Source: CAYRNR01 sp964425605
GTDB taxonomy: Bacteria > Myxococcota_A > UBA796 > UBA9615 > CAYRNR01
Length of the DNA: 64,000 bases
Assembly: GCA_964425605.1 (NCBI GenBank)
Contig: CAYRNR010000006.1
Location: forward strand, 61,016 to 125,015
Direction of reading: 5' to 3'
Below, one piece after another: positions 8,823-16,800 of the stretch (positions within the stretch are counted from its first letter, which is position 1; each line of letters starts with the position of its first letter). A program made the position numbers and the translations under genes. The notes below the pieces were generated by a model. It was not told where the DNA came from. It was given only the letters and a program-made list of their open reading frames with translations, and searched no databases.

Positions 8823-9851
8823 TCATTGGATCGGAGACAGGGAGATCTCGCGGGGCGGGTGAGCCCTGGGCACGTAGGGGGAATAGTAGAACTGCTGGGT
8901 ACTACGGACGACCAACTCCACCTGTCCCTGCGCGACGTTCGTGCTGTCGCGGGTGAAGCGGGTGATCTCCGAGACGTAGCAGTCCATCCCGGCATCGGCG
9001 CAGTACCCGGCCTCGCTCAGGAACGCGGCGACCATCGGCTGGGACAACGAGACGCTGCCACTGTCGGGCACGACACAGCTGATGTACGCCGCGATCGGGC
9101 ACCCGTGGCAAGGGCCCGGTCCCTGGACCAGTAGCTGGACGCTGGCGTCCGGATCGGCACCTGGCGTCCAGGAGATCTCGGCGGGCTGGTCCTCGACCAG
9201 GGTCCACCAGTCGCCCTCCAGGAGATCGGCGTCCATGGTCTCCACGCCGGACGCGTCGAGCTGCACCGCCGGGAACGCTGAACCAGAGAGGCTGGCCGAC
9301 ACGGGGCTGCCGGGTTCGAACAGCTCCTCGCCGAGCTCTCCCGTCGCGTAGCTCCCCTCCCACACGGGATCGATCTCGATATCGACGACAAGCCCATCGA
9401 TGGTCAACGTTCCGCCGGGGATCGACTCGGGACGCGGTTCACAATTCCCTGCGGGGGTGCAGATCTCGTCCCCCGTGCACGGGGGGTCGCAGAACCCCGG
9501 GAAGTGGACGACAAGCTGACAGTCGCCCTCCTCCTGGTCCACCACGTACCTGTCCGGATAGGGGAATTCGCGCAGGATCGCGTAGACGCTCGAGCTCCTG
9601 GTGGGGTCCTGGAACGGTTGCACCTCGCGGACATCGATGGTCGCAGCCATCGATGGTGGACAGCTGTACGGCTCGCCGGAGTCGTCGTCCGCAGCGTCGT
9701 CATCCCCGGTGTCGTCGTCATCCCCGGTGTCGTCGTCCTCCCCGGTGTCGTCGTCCTCCCCGGTGTCGTCGTCACCACGGTGGACATCGGAGCACCCCTG
9801 CAAGAGGAGCACGATACCGAGCAGGACCGTGAGATGGCCGGAGCTGCGCAT
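8823..9851 (-). CDS. Asp-rich-spacer lipoprotein, family shared with 32471-33433
   Basis: A 342-residue lipoprotein. The signal peptide ends in LLLQGC; then come RGDDDTGEDDD-type repeats, then a Cys-containing globular domain. It shares with the 320-residue product of 32471-33433 an ordered set of blocks: GNCEPRPES..GGTLTIDGL near the middle, SWTPGADPDA, IAAYISCVVPDSG, C..AG.DC, SEITRFTRD, and a closing VRS..FYYS. The two are clearly homologous. No named domain was recognised; the conserved cysteines suggest a disulfide-stabilised beta-sandwich at the cell surface. ATG 9851 follows GGGAGG at good spacing. Confidence 0.8.
   Translation of the reverse strand: MRSSGHLTVLLGIVLLLQGCSDVHRGDDDTGEDDDTGEDDDTGDDDDTGDDDAADDDSGEPYSCPPSMAATIDVREVQPFQDPTRSSSVYAILREFPYPDRYVVDQEEGDCQLVVHFPGFCDPPCTGDEICTPAGNCEPRPESIPGGTLTIDGLVVDIEIDPVWEGSYATGELGEELFEPGSPVSASLSGSAFPAVQLDASGVETMDADLLEGDWWTLVEDQPAEISWTPGADPDASVQLLVQGPGPCHGCPIAAYISCVVPDSGSVSLSQPMVAAFLSEAGYCADAGMDCYVSEITRFTRDSTNVAQGQVELVVRSTQQFYYSPYVPRAHPPREISLSPIQ
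9703..9774 (-). repeat. Four 18-nt tandem units encoding GEDDDT/GDDDDT
   Basis: Four contiguous 18-nt units (TCCCCGGTGTCGTCGTC plus A or C on the plus strand) encode the acidic spacer of the lipoprotein. They are more uniform than the rest of the gene, suggesting recent duplication. Confidence 0.85.
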
Positions 9852-9903
9852 GATCGAGAACCTCCCGCGAAGCAGGATATCTGCCCTCCTCCGGGCCCCG
9901 TCG

Positions 9904-11106
9904 TCAGTCCGCCCCCACCGGGATCGTCAGCACGGTCCCGATCTCCGCGCCCGATCCCGACTGCAACGCGTAGATCTTGTGCAGCAGCACGAACGTCTTC
10001 TTGGAGGCGGCGTCCGCGTCGTCGATGTAGAACCACAGGTCCCGGTAACGGACGGCGACGTAGGCGTTCGCGGGACGGGCGCGGCCGTCGGACCAGTGGA
10101 CCTCCAGAGGGTTCTCGGTGGCGTCGAGGGCGGCGAGCCAGCGCTCGTGCCGACCGTCGCGGTTGTCCACCGGCCGGGCGCAGTCCTGACCGGCATCGTC
10201 CGCGTCACATACGTGCTGCGGGGGCACCGCGATGCCCTGCGCTGCGTGACAGAGGATGTCGTGGAACGAGCGGGTCGCGAGGTAGAGGCCCGGGTCCGGA
10301 CCCTGGTCCACTCGCACGCCGTCGGGCGTGTAGATCTCGACCGGGATCCAGCGCGCGGCGTCGAGGCGCAGGGGCGGGAAGCGGTTGGCCTCGCGGATCG
10401 TGGCCTCGACCGCCTCGGCCTGGGCCTGCGGCGCGACCAGGCACAGGGTGGGCACCAGCGCGGCAGAGGCCGGATCCTCGGGATCCAGGAGCACCTCCTT
10501 GGGGTAGAGGAACACCAGGCCCGCGTCCTGGACCGCGCCGACCTCCTCGACGAACCGGAAGAAAGCCGGGTACGAGTCGCAGCGCGGATCGTTGTTGAGC
10601 ATGCCGACGCGCTCGACGATCAGCAGCAGCAGCTTTTGCAGGTCCCAGCCAGCGCGGAGCAGGTAGCCCAGGGTGGGCTGGTCGAGCTCGCGCAGGTACA
10701 TGTGGACCAGGTCGTCCCCCAGCACGGGCGACATGATCACGGTCGGCGCGAAGCTCGCGCTGCCCGACACGTCGATGGACGGCGCCAGCGGGACGCCCGA
10801 GACACCGGACGCCGTGATCTCCCCTCCCCCGCCGGACTCGGTGGAGCGGTTGTAGCCCGGCGCTCCTACGCCGATCCCCACCGACTCGGTGTAGCGCAGT
10901 GACGTGGTCAGGTTGCCCGCGCGCATGAAGTAGGTCGTCTCGCCGTACTTCAGCCGCAGCATGTTCAGCAGCAGCTGCTCGTTGGACGAGTCATGCAACG
11001 ACTCGTTGTACTGGTGGCTGAAGCGCTCGATCGGCACGTCGCGGCGGGGGCAGCCCACCAGCTGCAACGTCACAGCGAGCCCGAGGATCCAGGTAGCTCC
11101 ACGCAT
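9904..11106 (-). CDS. Conserved lipoprotein with 'NEQLLLNMLRLKY' motif
   Basis: A 400-residue lipoprotein: MRGATWILGLAVTLQLVGC gives a good signal with lipobox LVGC. The mature protein starts with RRDVPIERFSHQYNESLHDS followed by NEQLLLNMLRLKYGETTYFM. That block (NxQLLLNxxRLRYxxxPxF) characterises a family of uncharacterised proteobacterial lipoproteins. Unlike most lipoproteins in this window it lacks an acidic spacer; Arg-Arg-Asp follows the Cys. ATG 11106 was chosen over the far upstream start because it begins the signal peptide and follows GGGAGG with 8 nt spacing. It is divergent from the potassium channel gene; no function can be given. Confidence 0.75.
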   Translation of the reverse strand: MRGATWILGLAVTLQLVGCPRRDVPIERFSHQYNESLHDSSNEQLLLNMLRLKYGETTYFMRAGNLTTSLRYTESVGIGVGAPGYNRSTESGGGGEITASGVSGVPLAPSIDVSGSASFAPTVIMSPVLGDDLVHMYLRELDQPTLGYLLRAGWDLQKLLLLIVERVGMLNNDPRCDSYPAFFRFVEEVGAVQDAGLVFLYPKEVLLDPEDPASAALVPTLCLVAPQAQAEAVEATIREANRFPPLRLDAARWIPVEIYTPDGVRVDQGPDPGLYLATRSFHDILCHAAQGIAVPPQHVCDADDAGQDCARPVDNRDGRHERWLAALDATENPLEVHWSDGRARPANAYVAVRYRDLWFYIDDADAASKKTFVLLHKIYALQSGSGAEIGTVLTIPVGAD

Positions 11107-11297
11107 CGGCCCGACCTCCCAGGCCATTGTCCACGAAAGGGGCCGAGCGGACCAGGACCGGGATGGACCTGGCCACCTCCTCCGGGTCACGGGTTCGCGC
11201 GGGTGGTCGATGGCCGGGGCATGGGCGAACAACACGCGGACTGGAGCGCAGGTTCCCCCATCTACTTCTCCCCCCGTCTGTGGGATGATGGCGGCCA

Positions 11298-12998
11298 ATG
11301 AAGTTCATCAGCCCCCAGTTCCTGGCCGTGTTCCAGCAGCGCGACATGCGGATGAACCTTCGCGCGCTGCTCAAGACGGTGAGCTTGCTGGCCGGGTTCG
11401 TGGGCGTCTACTCGGTGATGTTCCACCTGTTGATGCTGCTCGAGGGCCAGGACCACACGTGGTTCACCGGCGTGTACTGGACGTTGACGGTGATGAGCAC
11501 CCTGGGGTTCGGCGACATCACGTTCCACACGGATGTCGGGCGCTTGTTCGCCATGCTGGTGCTGCTCACCGGGCTGGTGTTGCTGATGATCGTGCTGCCG
11601 TTCTCGTTCATACGGTACTTCTACGCGCCGTGGATCGAGGCTCAGATGAACTTCAGGGCGCCGCGCAAGGTCCCCAGGGGGACCGAAGGGCACGTGATCA
11701 TCTGCGGATACGACGCGGTCTCCATCGAGCTCATGGAGCGGCTGGACTTCCGGGGCCTCGAGTACTTCGTGCTGGAACCCGATCCCGTCAAGGCGGCGTC
11801 GCTGCTCCAGGAGAACCGGAATGTGGTGCAGGGCGAGCCAGATTCCACCGAGACCTGGCAGGCCGTGGCCGCGGAACGAGCGAAGCTGGTGGTGGCCAAC
11901 CTCGCCGACGCCACCAACTCCAACATCACCCTGGCGCTGCGGGACCACACGTCCGAGGTGCCCATCGCCGCATTCGTCGATGACATCGACGCGGAGGACG
12001 TGCTGGAGCTCGCCGGCGCGAACCATGTGATCGCGCTGAAGCACCGCCTGGCCGAGCACCTGGCCGCCCACGCCATCTCCGGCGCGTCAAACGCCCATCG
12101 GATGGGCAACCTCGGGTCGTTGATCATCGCGGAGTTCTCCACGCAGAACACCGACCTGACCGGCCGGACGATCCGCACGAGCGGGATCCGGGACAAGACG
12201 GGCCTCAACGCCGTGGCGTACTGGGAGCGGGGAAAGCTCCTGCCGGCCTATCCCGATCACGTGCTGAGTCAGGACGACGTGGTGGTCGTGGTGGGCACCG
12301 AGGAGCAGCTGGACGTGCTCGACCAGGAGATCCTCAGCGGCGAATCGTCGGACGCCCCGATCCTGGTCATCGGGGGCGGCCGGGTCGGCCTGGCCGCCGT
12401 GCGCGCCCTGAAGGGCTCGGGACACACGGTCCACGTCATCGAGCAGGACTCCAGACACTGGCAGGAGCTACAGGACGTCGCCGACCACGTGGTCATCGGC
12501 AACGCCGCCAACCTCGACGTGATGAAGGCCGGCGGGATCGAGGAGGCGACCTCGGTGGTGCTGACCACCCACGACGACGCCACGAACATCTTCATCGCCG
12601 TGTACTCGCGCCGCCTGAACCCGGATTGCCGCATCGTCAGCCGCGTGACCCACGACTACAACCTGGACGCGATCCACCGCGCCGGCGCGAACTTCGGGCT
12701 CTCCGAGAGTTCCCTCGGGGCCAAGCTGCTCGTCAGCGTGCTCATGGAGGGCAAGCTGATCGTCCTGGGCGAGAACGTCGAGATCTTCGGCGCCATGCTG
12801 CCGCAGAGCCTGCACAACGTCTCGCTGGCCCAGAGCCAGATCGGCGCCAAGACGGGGCTGCTGGTGATCGGCATCGTGCGGGGGGGCAAGACCCTCGCCG
12901 CCCCCGCAGCCGACGCCCCCCTGAGCCCCGGGACGGAGCTGCTCTTCCTGGGCCGGCGCGACCAGCGGCTGGAATTCCACAAGCAGTTCGAGCGCTGA
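11298..12998 (+). CDS. Potassium channel with two RCK (TrkA-type) domains
   Basis: The 566-residue product has an N-terminal two-helix pore module (residues about 22-110) with the selectivity-filter-like STLGFGD. It is followed by two RCK/TrkA-N units. The first has a modified nucleotide loop (ICGYDAVS, about 130). The second has a canonical Rossmann loop (VIGGGRVGLAA, about 356) and a TrkA-C-like end. Such proteins gate K+ flux in response to nucleotides or ions. The gene begins at ATG 11298; the 190-nt gap to the divergent lipoprotein gene holds the likely promoters, without a convincing consensus. The first RCK lacks the GxGxxG pattern, so probably only the second binds NAD(H) or a related nucleotide. 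Confidence 0.9.
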   Translation: MKFISPQFLAVFQQRDMRMNLRALLKTVSLLAGFVGVYSVMFHLLMLLEGQDHTWFTGVYWTLTVMSTLGFGDITFHTDVGRLFAMLVLLTGLVLLMIVLPFSFIRYFYAPWIEAQMNFRAPRKVPRGTEGHVIICGYDAVSIELMERLDFRGLEYFVLEPDPVKAASLLQENRNVVQGEPDSTETWQAVAAERAKLVVANLADATNSNITLALRDHTSEVPIAAFVDDIDAEDVLELAGANHVIALKHRLAEHLAAHAISGASNAHRMGNLGSLIIAEFSTQNTDLTGRTIRTSGIRDKTGLNAVAYWERGKLLPAYPDHVLSQDDVVVVVGTEEQLDVLDQEILSGESSDAPILVIGGGRVGLAAVRALKGSGHTVHVIEQDSRHWQELQDVADHVVIGNAANLDVMKAGGIEEATSVVLTTHDDATNIFIAVYSRRLNPDCRIVSRVTHDYNLDAIHRAGANFGLSESSLGAKLLVSVLMEGKLIVLGENVEIFGAMLPQSLHNVSLAQSQIGAKTGLLVIGIVRGGKTLAAPAADAPLSPGTELLFLGRRDQRLEFHKQFER

Positions 12999-13064
12999 CC
13001 GCCCGATCGTAGGGGAGAGGGGATGATCCGAGCCCGCGAGGATCTCGAACAGAGGAGTCCGCCC

Positions 13065-13619
13065 ATGACGACCATCCGTCCTTCCACCGTCGTGTACATC
13101 GCAACGAGCATCGACGGGTTCATCGCGCGGCCGGACGGCGGCCTCGACTGGCTGGGATCGCCGGACGAGGCGCCGGACGAGGAGATCATGAGCCTGTGGG
13201 AGGACCTCCTCGGCTCGGTCGACCACATCGTGATGGGCCGCAAGACCCTCGAGACGGTCCTGGACATCGGGGACTGGCCCTACGAAGGCACGCCCGTGAC
13301 GGTGCTGAGCAAGACGCGGACCGTGGTCCCGGAGTCCCTCCTGGGGAAGGCAGACATCTACTCCGAGGGCCCCTCGGACGTCCTCGGCCACCTCGAGGAG
13401 CTCAAGCGCGAGAAGGTCTACGTGGACGGCGGACAGGTCATCCAGGGGTTCCTTCGCGCCGACCTCATCGACGAGCTGATCCTCACCACGATCCCGGTGC
13501 TGCTGGGCGCGGGCATCCGGCTCTTCGGTGAACACGACGCCGACCTGACGTGGGAGCTCGTGGGCTCGAGGACCTTGCCGCGGGGACTCGTCCAGACCCA
13601 CTACCGGCGGCGCAGGTGA
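13065..13619 (+). CDS. RibD C-terminal / dihydrofolate-reductase-like protein
   Basis: A 184-residue cytosolic protein of the DHFR-like RibD C-terminal family (YwjB/YyaP type). It begins VVYIATSIDGFIARPDGGLD, the family's opening strand and substrate loop, continues with IVMGRKTLETVLD (NADPH loop) and KVYVDGGQVIQGFLRADLID, and ends with IPVLLGAGIRLFG. These proteins are presumed NADPH-dependent reductases, but their physiological substrates are mostly unknown. ATG 13065 follows AGAGGAG with 7 nt spacing and gives the expected N-terminus, whereas an upstream ATG at 13023 adds a leader without homology features. It lies 66 nt after the channel gene, with no sign of coupling. Confidence 0.9.
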   Translation: MTTIRPSTVVYIATSIDGFIARPDGGLDWLGSPDEAPDEEIMSLWEDLLGSVDHIVMGRKTLETVLDIGDWPYEGTPVTVLSKTRTVVPESLLGKADIYSEGPSDVLGHLEELKREKVYVDGGQVIQGFLRADLIDELILTTIPVLLGAGIRLFGEHDADLTWELVGSRTLPRGLVQTHYRRRR

Positions 13620-13689
13620 AGTCCGGGTGACCCGGGGTACGATGGGGGGGACGAATGGGCGGCGAACTCGAACCGAGGGGCGGTGACCC

Positions 13690-13911
13690 ATGCTGGTGTT
13701 CTTGTACCTGTGCACGGGATTCACGTTCGCTGCGGCGGTCGTGAGCCTGGCTCACGTCGTGGCATTCGCCTGGCACGGCGTGCGGGCGCGCATGGAGTCG
13801 GGGGAGTCGGGCAACCTGCGCGGCCGCGCGCTGGCCGAGCTGGTGGTGGGGTGGGTCGTGCTGGGCTTCACCACGTCGGTCCTCATCCTGCTGGGGAGCC
13901 TGTACCCGTAG
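13690..13911 (+). CDS. Small two-helix membrane protein
   Basis: The 73-residue product consists of two hydrophobic helices (about residues 2-29 and 48-69) joined by a polar, charged loop (HGVRARMESGESGNLRGR). By the positive-inside rule the loop should face the cytoplasm. GAGGGG lies about 9 nt upstream of the ATG. It ends 20 nt before the PP2C-like gene and is probably cotranscribed with it, so it may be a membrane partner of that protein. No family was recognised. Confidence 0.65.
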   Translation: MLVFLYLCTGFTFAAAVVSLAHVVAFAWHGVRARMESGESGNLRGRALAELVVGWVVLGFTTSVLILLGSLYP

Positions 13912-13931
13912 GGCCAGCCATCGAGAGATCC

Positions 13932-14816
13932 ATGTGGCTCGAGACCTGTTTCGAACGCGTGTTCTGGCCCATCGAGGCCGGGTGCTACACCGAAGACGAC
14001 GTCCGCGTGGCGCCAGAGTTCGTTGTCCTGGCCCACGGAATGGGGGCCATCGGCGGCCAGGGCAAGCCCGCGGCCAAGCTGTCGGTGTGGAGCGTGATCG
14101 GCGAGATGGAGGCGGCCGATCCGGAGACGGGGCCGACCGAGCGGCTCCACGCTGGGCTCGAGCGAGCTCACGAGGCGGTGACCCGGCTGTCCCTGGGCTG
14201 GGGAGGGCTGCGCCGTCCGGTCTCGACCATCGCGGTGTTGCGCCTGCACGGAAGCCAGGTCTCCGCGGCCCATGTCGGGGACTGCAGGATCTCGCTGTGG
14301 CGGGACGGACGCCTGCGTGCCCTCACCGTGGACCGCACGGTCGGCGGCGTCTGGAGCGCCGCCCCGGCCGAGGTCGCCAGCAGTCCGGTGTGTGTGCTCG
14401 GTGGCCCGGACCACAGCGCCGAGATCCAGATCCTCGATGTGGCCGAGGGCGATCTGTTCTTGCTGTCCGGGCCCCGGCTCCACCAGACGCTGAGCGACTC
14501 CGAGATCGAGGTGAGCCTGCAGCGGGCTGACCAGGGCGCTCCTCTGGCCCCGATGTGCAGATCCCTGATCCGGGCCACCGAGGCCAGGATCACCCACGGG
14601 GCCGTGGCCCTCGCCCTGGCCAGGGTCCGTGATGGGGGACCGGTCCGGTCCACCAGCGGCGGCTCCTCGCACCGCCCCGGTCGATCGTGGCTCTTTCAGC
14701 CCGGCGAGCCGCTACCCGACGTCCCCCGGAAGTGGCGCGGGGACACCGCGACCCGGGGACCGGACGCGAGCTGGTTCAGGGAGGTCTTCGATCGGGTCAT
14801 GGGGGAGGACGACTAG
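13932..14816 (+). CDS. Degenerate PP2C-like protein (likely pseudophosphatase)
   Basis: A 294-residue soluble protein with the layout of PP2C/Stp1 Ser/Thr phosphatases. VVLAHGMGAIGGQGKPAA (about 37) takes the place of the metal-binding V-ADGMGG-xxG block. VGDCRISLWRDGRLRALTVD (about 115) matches the central 'GDSRxYLxRDGxLxxLTxDH' block. GDLFLLSGPRLHQTLSDSEI matches the late 'DxLLLCSDGLxxxLxDxEI' block. The Asp of DGMGG is replaced by His and the Asp of SDGL is lost, so two metal ligands are missing and catalysis is doubtful. It may bind phosphoproteins without cleaving them. The start has only a weak ribosome site (GAGAGATCC). It follows a small membrane protein by 20 nt. Confidence 0.65.
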   Translation: MWLETCFERVFWPIEAGCYTEDDVRVAPEFVVLAHGMGAIGGQGKPAAKLSVWSVIGEMEAADPETGPTERLHAGLERAHEAVTRLSLGWGGLRRPVSTIAVLRLHGSQVSAAHVGDCRISLWRDGRLRALTVDRTVGGVWSAAPAEVASSPVCVLGGPDHSAEIQILDVAEGDLFLLSGPRLHQTLSDSEIEVSLQRADQGAPLAPMCRSLIRATEARITHGAVALALARVRDGGPVRSTSGGSSHRPGRSWLFQPGEPLPDVPRKWRGDTATRGPDASWFREVFDRVMGEDD

Positions 14817-14894
14817 CCACACTCGGCTTGTCGCCGTTGGTGTCGTCGCAGTCCCCTGCGGAGTGAATTCCACACCTTCGGTGTTCTGCGTTTC

Positions 14895-16754
14895 ATGCAC
14901 CTCGGAATCCTCTTGCTGGTGGGGTGCGCCTGGGCAGCAGCGGTCGGCGCCCAGGCGCAACCGGCGCCGGAACCGGCGTTCGCCCCCCTCGACGGCTGGA
15001 CCGCTGACGACCACGAGGGCACGCTGACGGCCCTTGCAGCCACTTGCGACTGGTTCGGGCGCCGCGGGCCCGGCCGGGAGATCGGCTACGAGGGACGAAC
15101 GGGCCTCACCGACGACTGGATACGGATCTGCGAGGCCGCGGCCGAGCTCCCCGAAGACGACGGCGAGGCGATCCGGGTGTTCCTGGAGCGCTGGCTCGAA
15201 CCGGTCCTGGTGGAGGGCGGCGAGGGCCTGTTCACCGGGTACTACGAGACCGAGCTGCGCGGCAGCTGGGAGCAGACCGAGACCTACGACGTGCCGATCT
15301 ACCGCATGCCGCCGCGAGGTGGCGCTGGCTACCCCAGCAGGGCGCAGATCGCCGGCGGCGCGCTGGAGGGGCAGGGCCTGGAGCTGCTGTGGGTCGATGA
15401 TCCGGTGGACGCGTTCTTCACCGAGATCGAGGGCTCCGGCCTGGTCCAGATGGAGGACGGCTCTTCGGTCGGCATCGAGTACGGCGGGCAGAACGGCCAC
15501 GGCTACTACGCCATCGGGCGATGGCTGGTGGAGACCGGGGAGGGCACCCTCGACGAGATGTCGATGGCGTTCATCCGCCGCTGGATCGGCGAGCACCCGG
15601 ACCGGGCCCAGGAGCTGATGAACCGCAACCCCAGCTACGTGTTCTTCGTGCTGCGCGAGGAGGGGGACGGAGCCCAGGGCGCCATCGACGCCACGTTGAC
15701 GCCGCTGCGCAGCCTGGCCGTGGACCGCCGGCACATCCCGCTCGGGGTGCCGCTGTGGCTCGAGATCGACGACGACGCGCTGCCGGGCGGCTCCATCCGG
15801 CGGCTGGTGTTCGCGCAGGACGTCGGCGGCGCCATCCGCGGCCGGGTCCGCGGGGACCTGTTCTGGGGCGCGGGCGAGGAAGCGGCGCGCAACGCCGGCA
15901 ACATGAAGGCGCCGGGCAGGTACTACATGCTGATCCCGCGTGAGGAGCCCCTGGCCGCACCGCAGCCGGTCGCCCCCCTCCCTGCCGGGCTCTACTTCCG
16001 CCAGGCGGGGTTCTCCACCTGTGACGGTTGTGCGACGCCGGAGATGGCGGCCGTCCTGGGGATCGTCGAGACAGCGGCGCAGGCCAGGGAGCTCATCGAC
16101 CTCGTCGATTGTGGCGCGCTCCCGCTGGGCTACCCGCTGGCGGCCCACAGCGACGAGATCGGTCTGGTTCGCGAGGACCGGGGGATCGTGGTGGTCGCGG
16201 GATTGTTCACCGACCGTGAGGCTGCCGAGCGCTGGTCCGGCCAGGTGGGCGAGGCGTTACCCCCGCGGACCATCGAGCCGCTCCTGGACGACCGCGAGGC
16301 GCGGCTGCGGGTCGAGCAGACGTACCTGGACAGCCAGCGCGAGGCCGGGGACATGCCGACGTCGCTGGTAGTACGCGTCGACACACCCGACCCAATCCCT
16401 GCGTGGCCCTTCGAGGCCATCGCCGAGCTGAACCGCTCCGACTCCGGCGCCCAGATCGACACCGACGCCGTCGAACCCCTGTGCCAGGTGAGGACCGGAG
16501 ATCTCTTCGTGGTCAACTACGACGAGCTCCGCTCCACCTACTACGACTGGGCGCCCGTCCGCTGCGGCGACCAGCCGGCGTACGTGACCTGGCGAGCCAC
16601 GTTGCTCCACAGCACCGTCATCCCGCGGCCCGACGGCAGCTACCGGCTCAACCAGCTCATCGACGCCCAGTGCGACGCGCCGTTCTTTCGTGATTGGGCC
16701 TACACCTGCGATGGACGGGTGTGGGAGGAGGGCGACGAGATCGCCCCGCAGTAG
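14895..16754 (+). CDS. mltA: MltA-type lytic transglycosylase with C-terminal extension
   Basis: A 619-residue exported murein hydrolase. The N-terminus (MHLGILLLVGCAWAAAVGA) can be read as a lipobox LVGC or as a cleaved signal ending AQA. The MltA barrel region follows, with LFTGYYETELRGS (about 113) and FFTEIEGSGLVQM. The 3D domain holds VFAQDVGGAIRGRVRGDLFW (about 305), including the Asp expected to be catalytic. After residue 340 a C-terminal extension of about 275 residues has a Cys pair (CDGCATPE) and a stretch like a SPOR repeat (GIVVVAGLFTDREAAERW). MltA enzymes cut peptidoglycan glycan strands to 1,6-anhydro ends. No clear ribosome-binding site precedes ATG 14895, but no better in-frame start exists after the preceding stop. 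Confidence 0.85.
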   Translation: MHLGILLLVGCAWAAAVGAQAQPAPEPAFAPLDGWTADDHEGTLTALAATCDWFGRRGPGREIGYEGRTGLTDDWIRICEAAAELPEDDGEAIRVFLERWLEPVLVEGGEGLFTGYYETELRGSWEQTETYDVPIYRMPPRGGAGYPSRAQIAGGALEGQGLELLWVDDPVDAFFTEIEGSGLVQMEDGSSVGIEYGGQNGHGYYAIGRWLVETGEGTLDEMSMAFIRRWIGEHPDRAQELMNRNPSYVFFVLREEGDGAQGAIDATLTPLRSLAVDRRHIPLGVPLWLEIDDDALPGGSIRRLVFAQDVGGAIRGRVRGDLFWGAGEEAARNAGNMKAPGRYYMLIPREEPLAAPQPVAPLPAGLYFRQAGFSTCDGCATPEMAAVLGIVETAAQARELIDLVDCGALPLGYPLAAHSDEIGLVREDRGIVVVAGLFTDREAAERWSGQVGEALPPRTIEPLLDDREARLRVEQTYLDSQREAGDMPTSLVVRVDTPDPIPAWPFEAIAELNRSDSGAQIDTDAVEPLCQVRTGDLFVVNYDELRSTYYDWAPVRCGDQPAYVTWRATLLHSTVIPRPDGSYRLNQLIDAQCDAPFFRDWAYTCDGRVWEEGDEIAPQ

Positions 16755-16800
16755 TGGAGCGCCGGCACGCCAGCGCCTATCCTTCGGCACGGAGGTGCCG

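Noticed and set aside
14872..14884. ACACC-TTC-GGTGT hairpin before the MltA gene as terminator
   Set aside because: Only 5 bp with no T run, and it lies next to the start codon; too weak to call.
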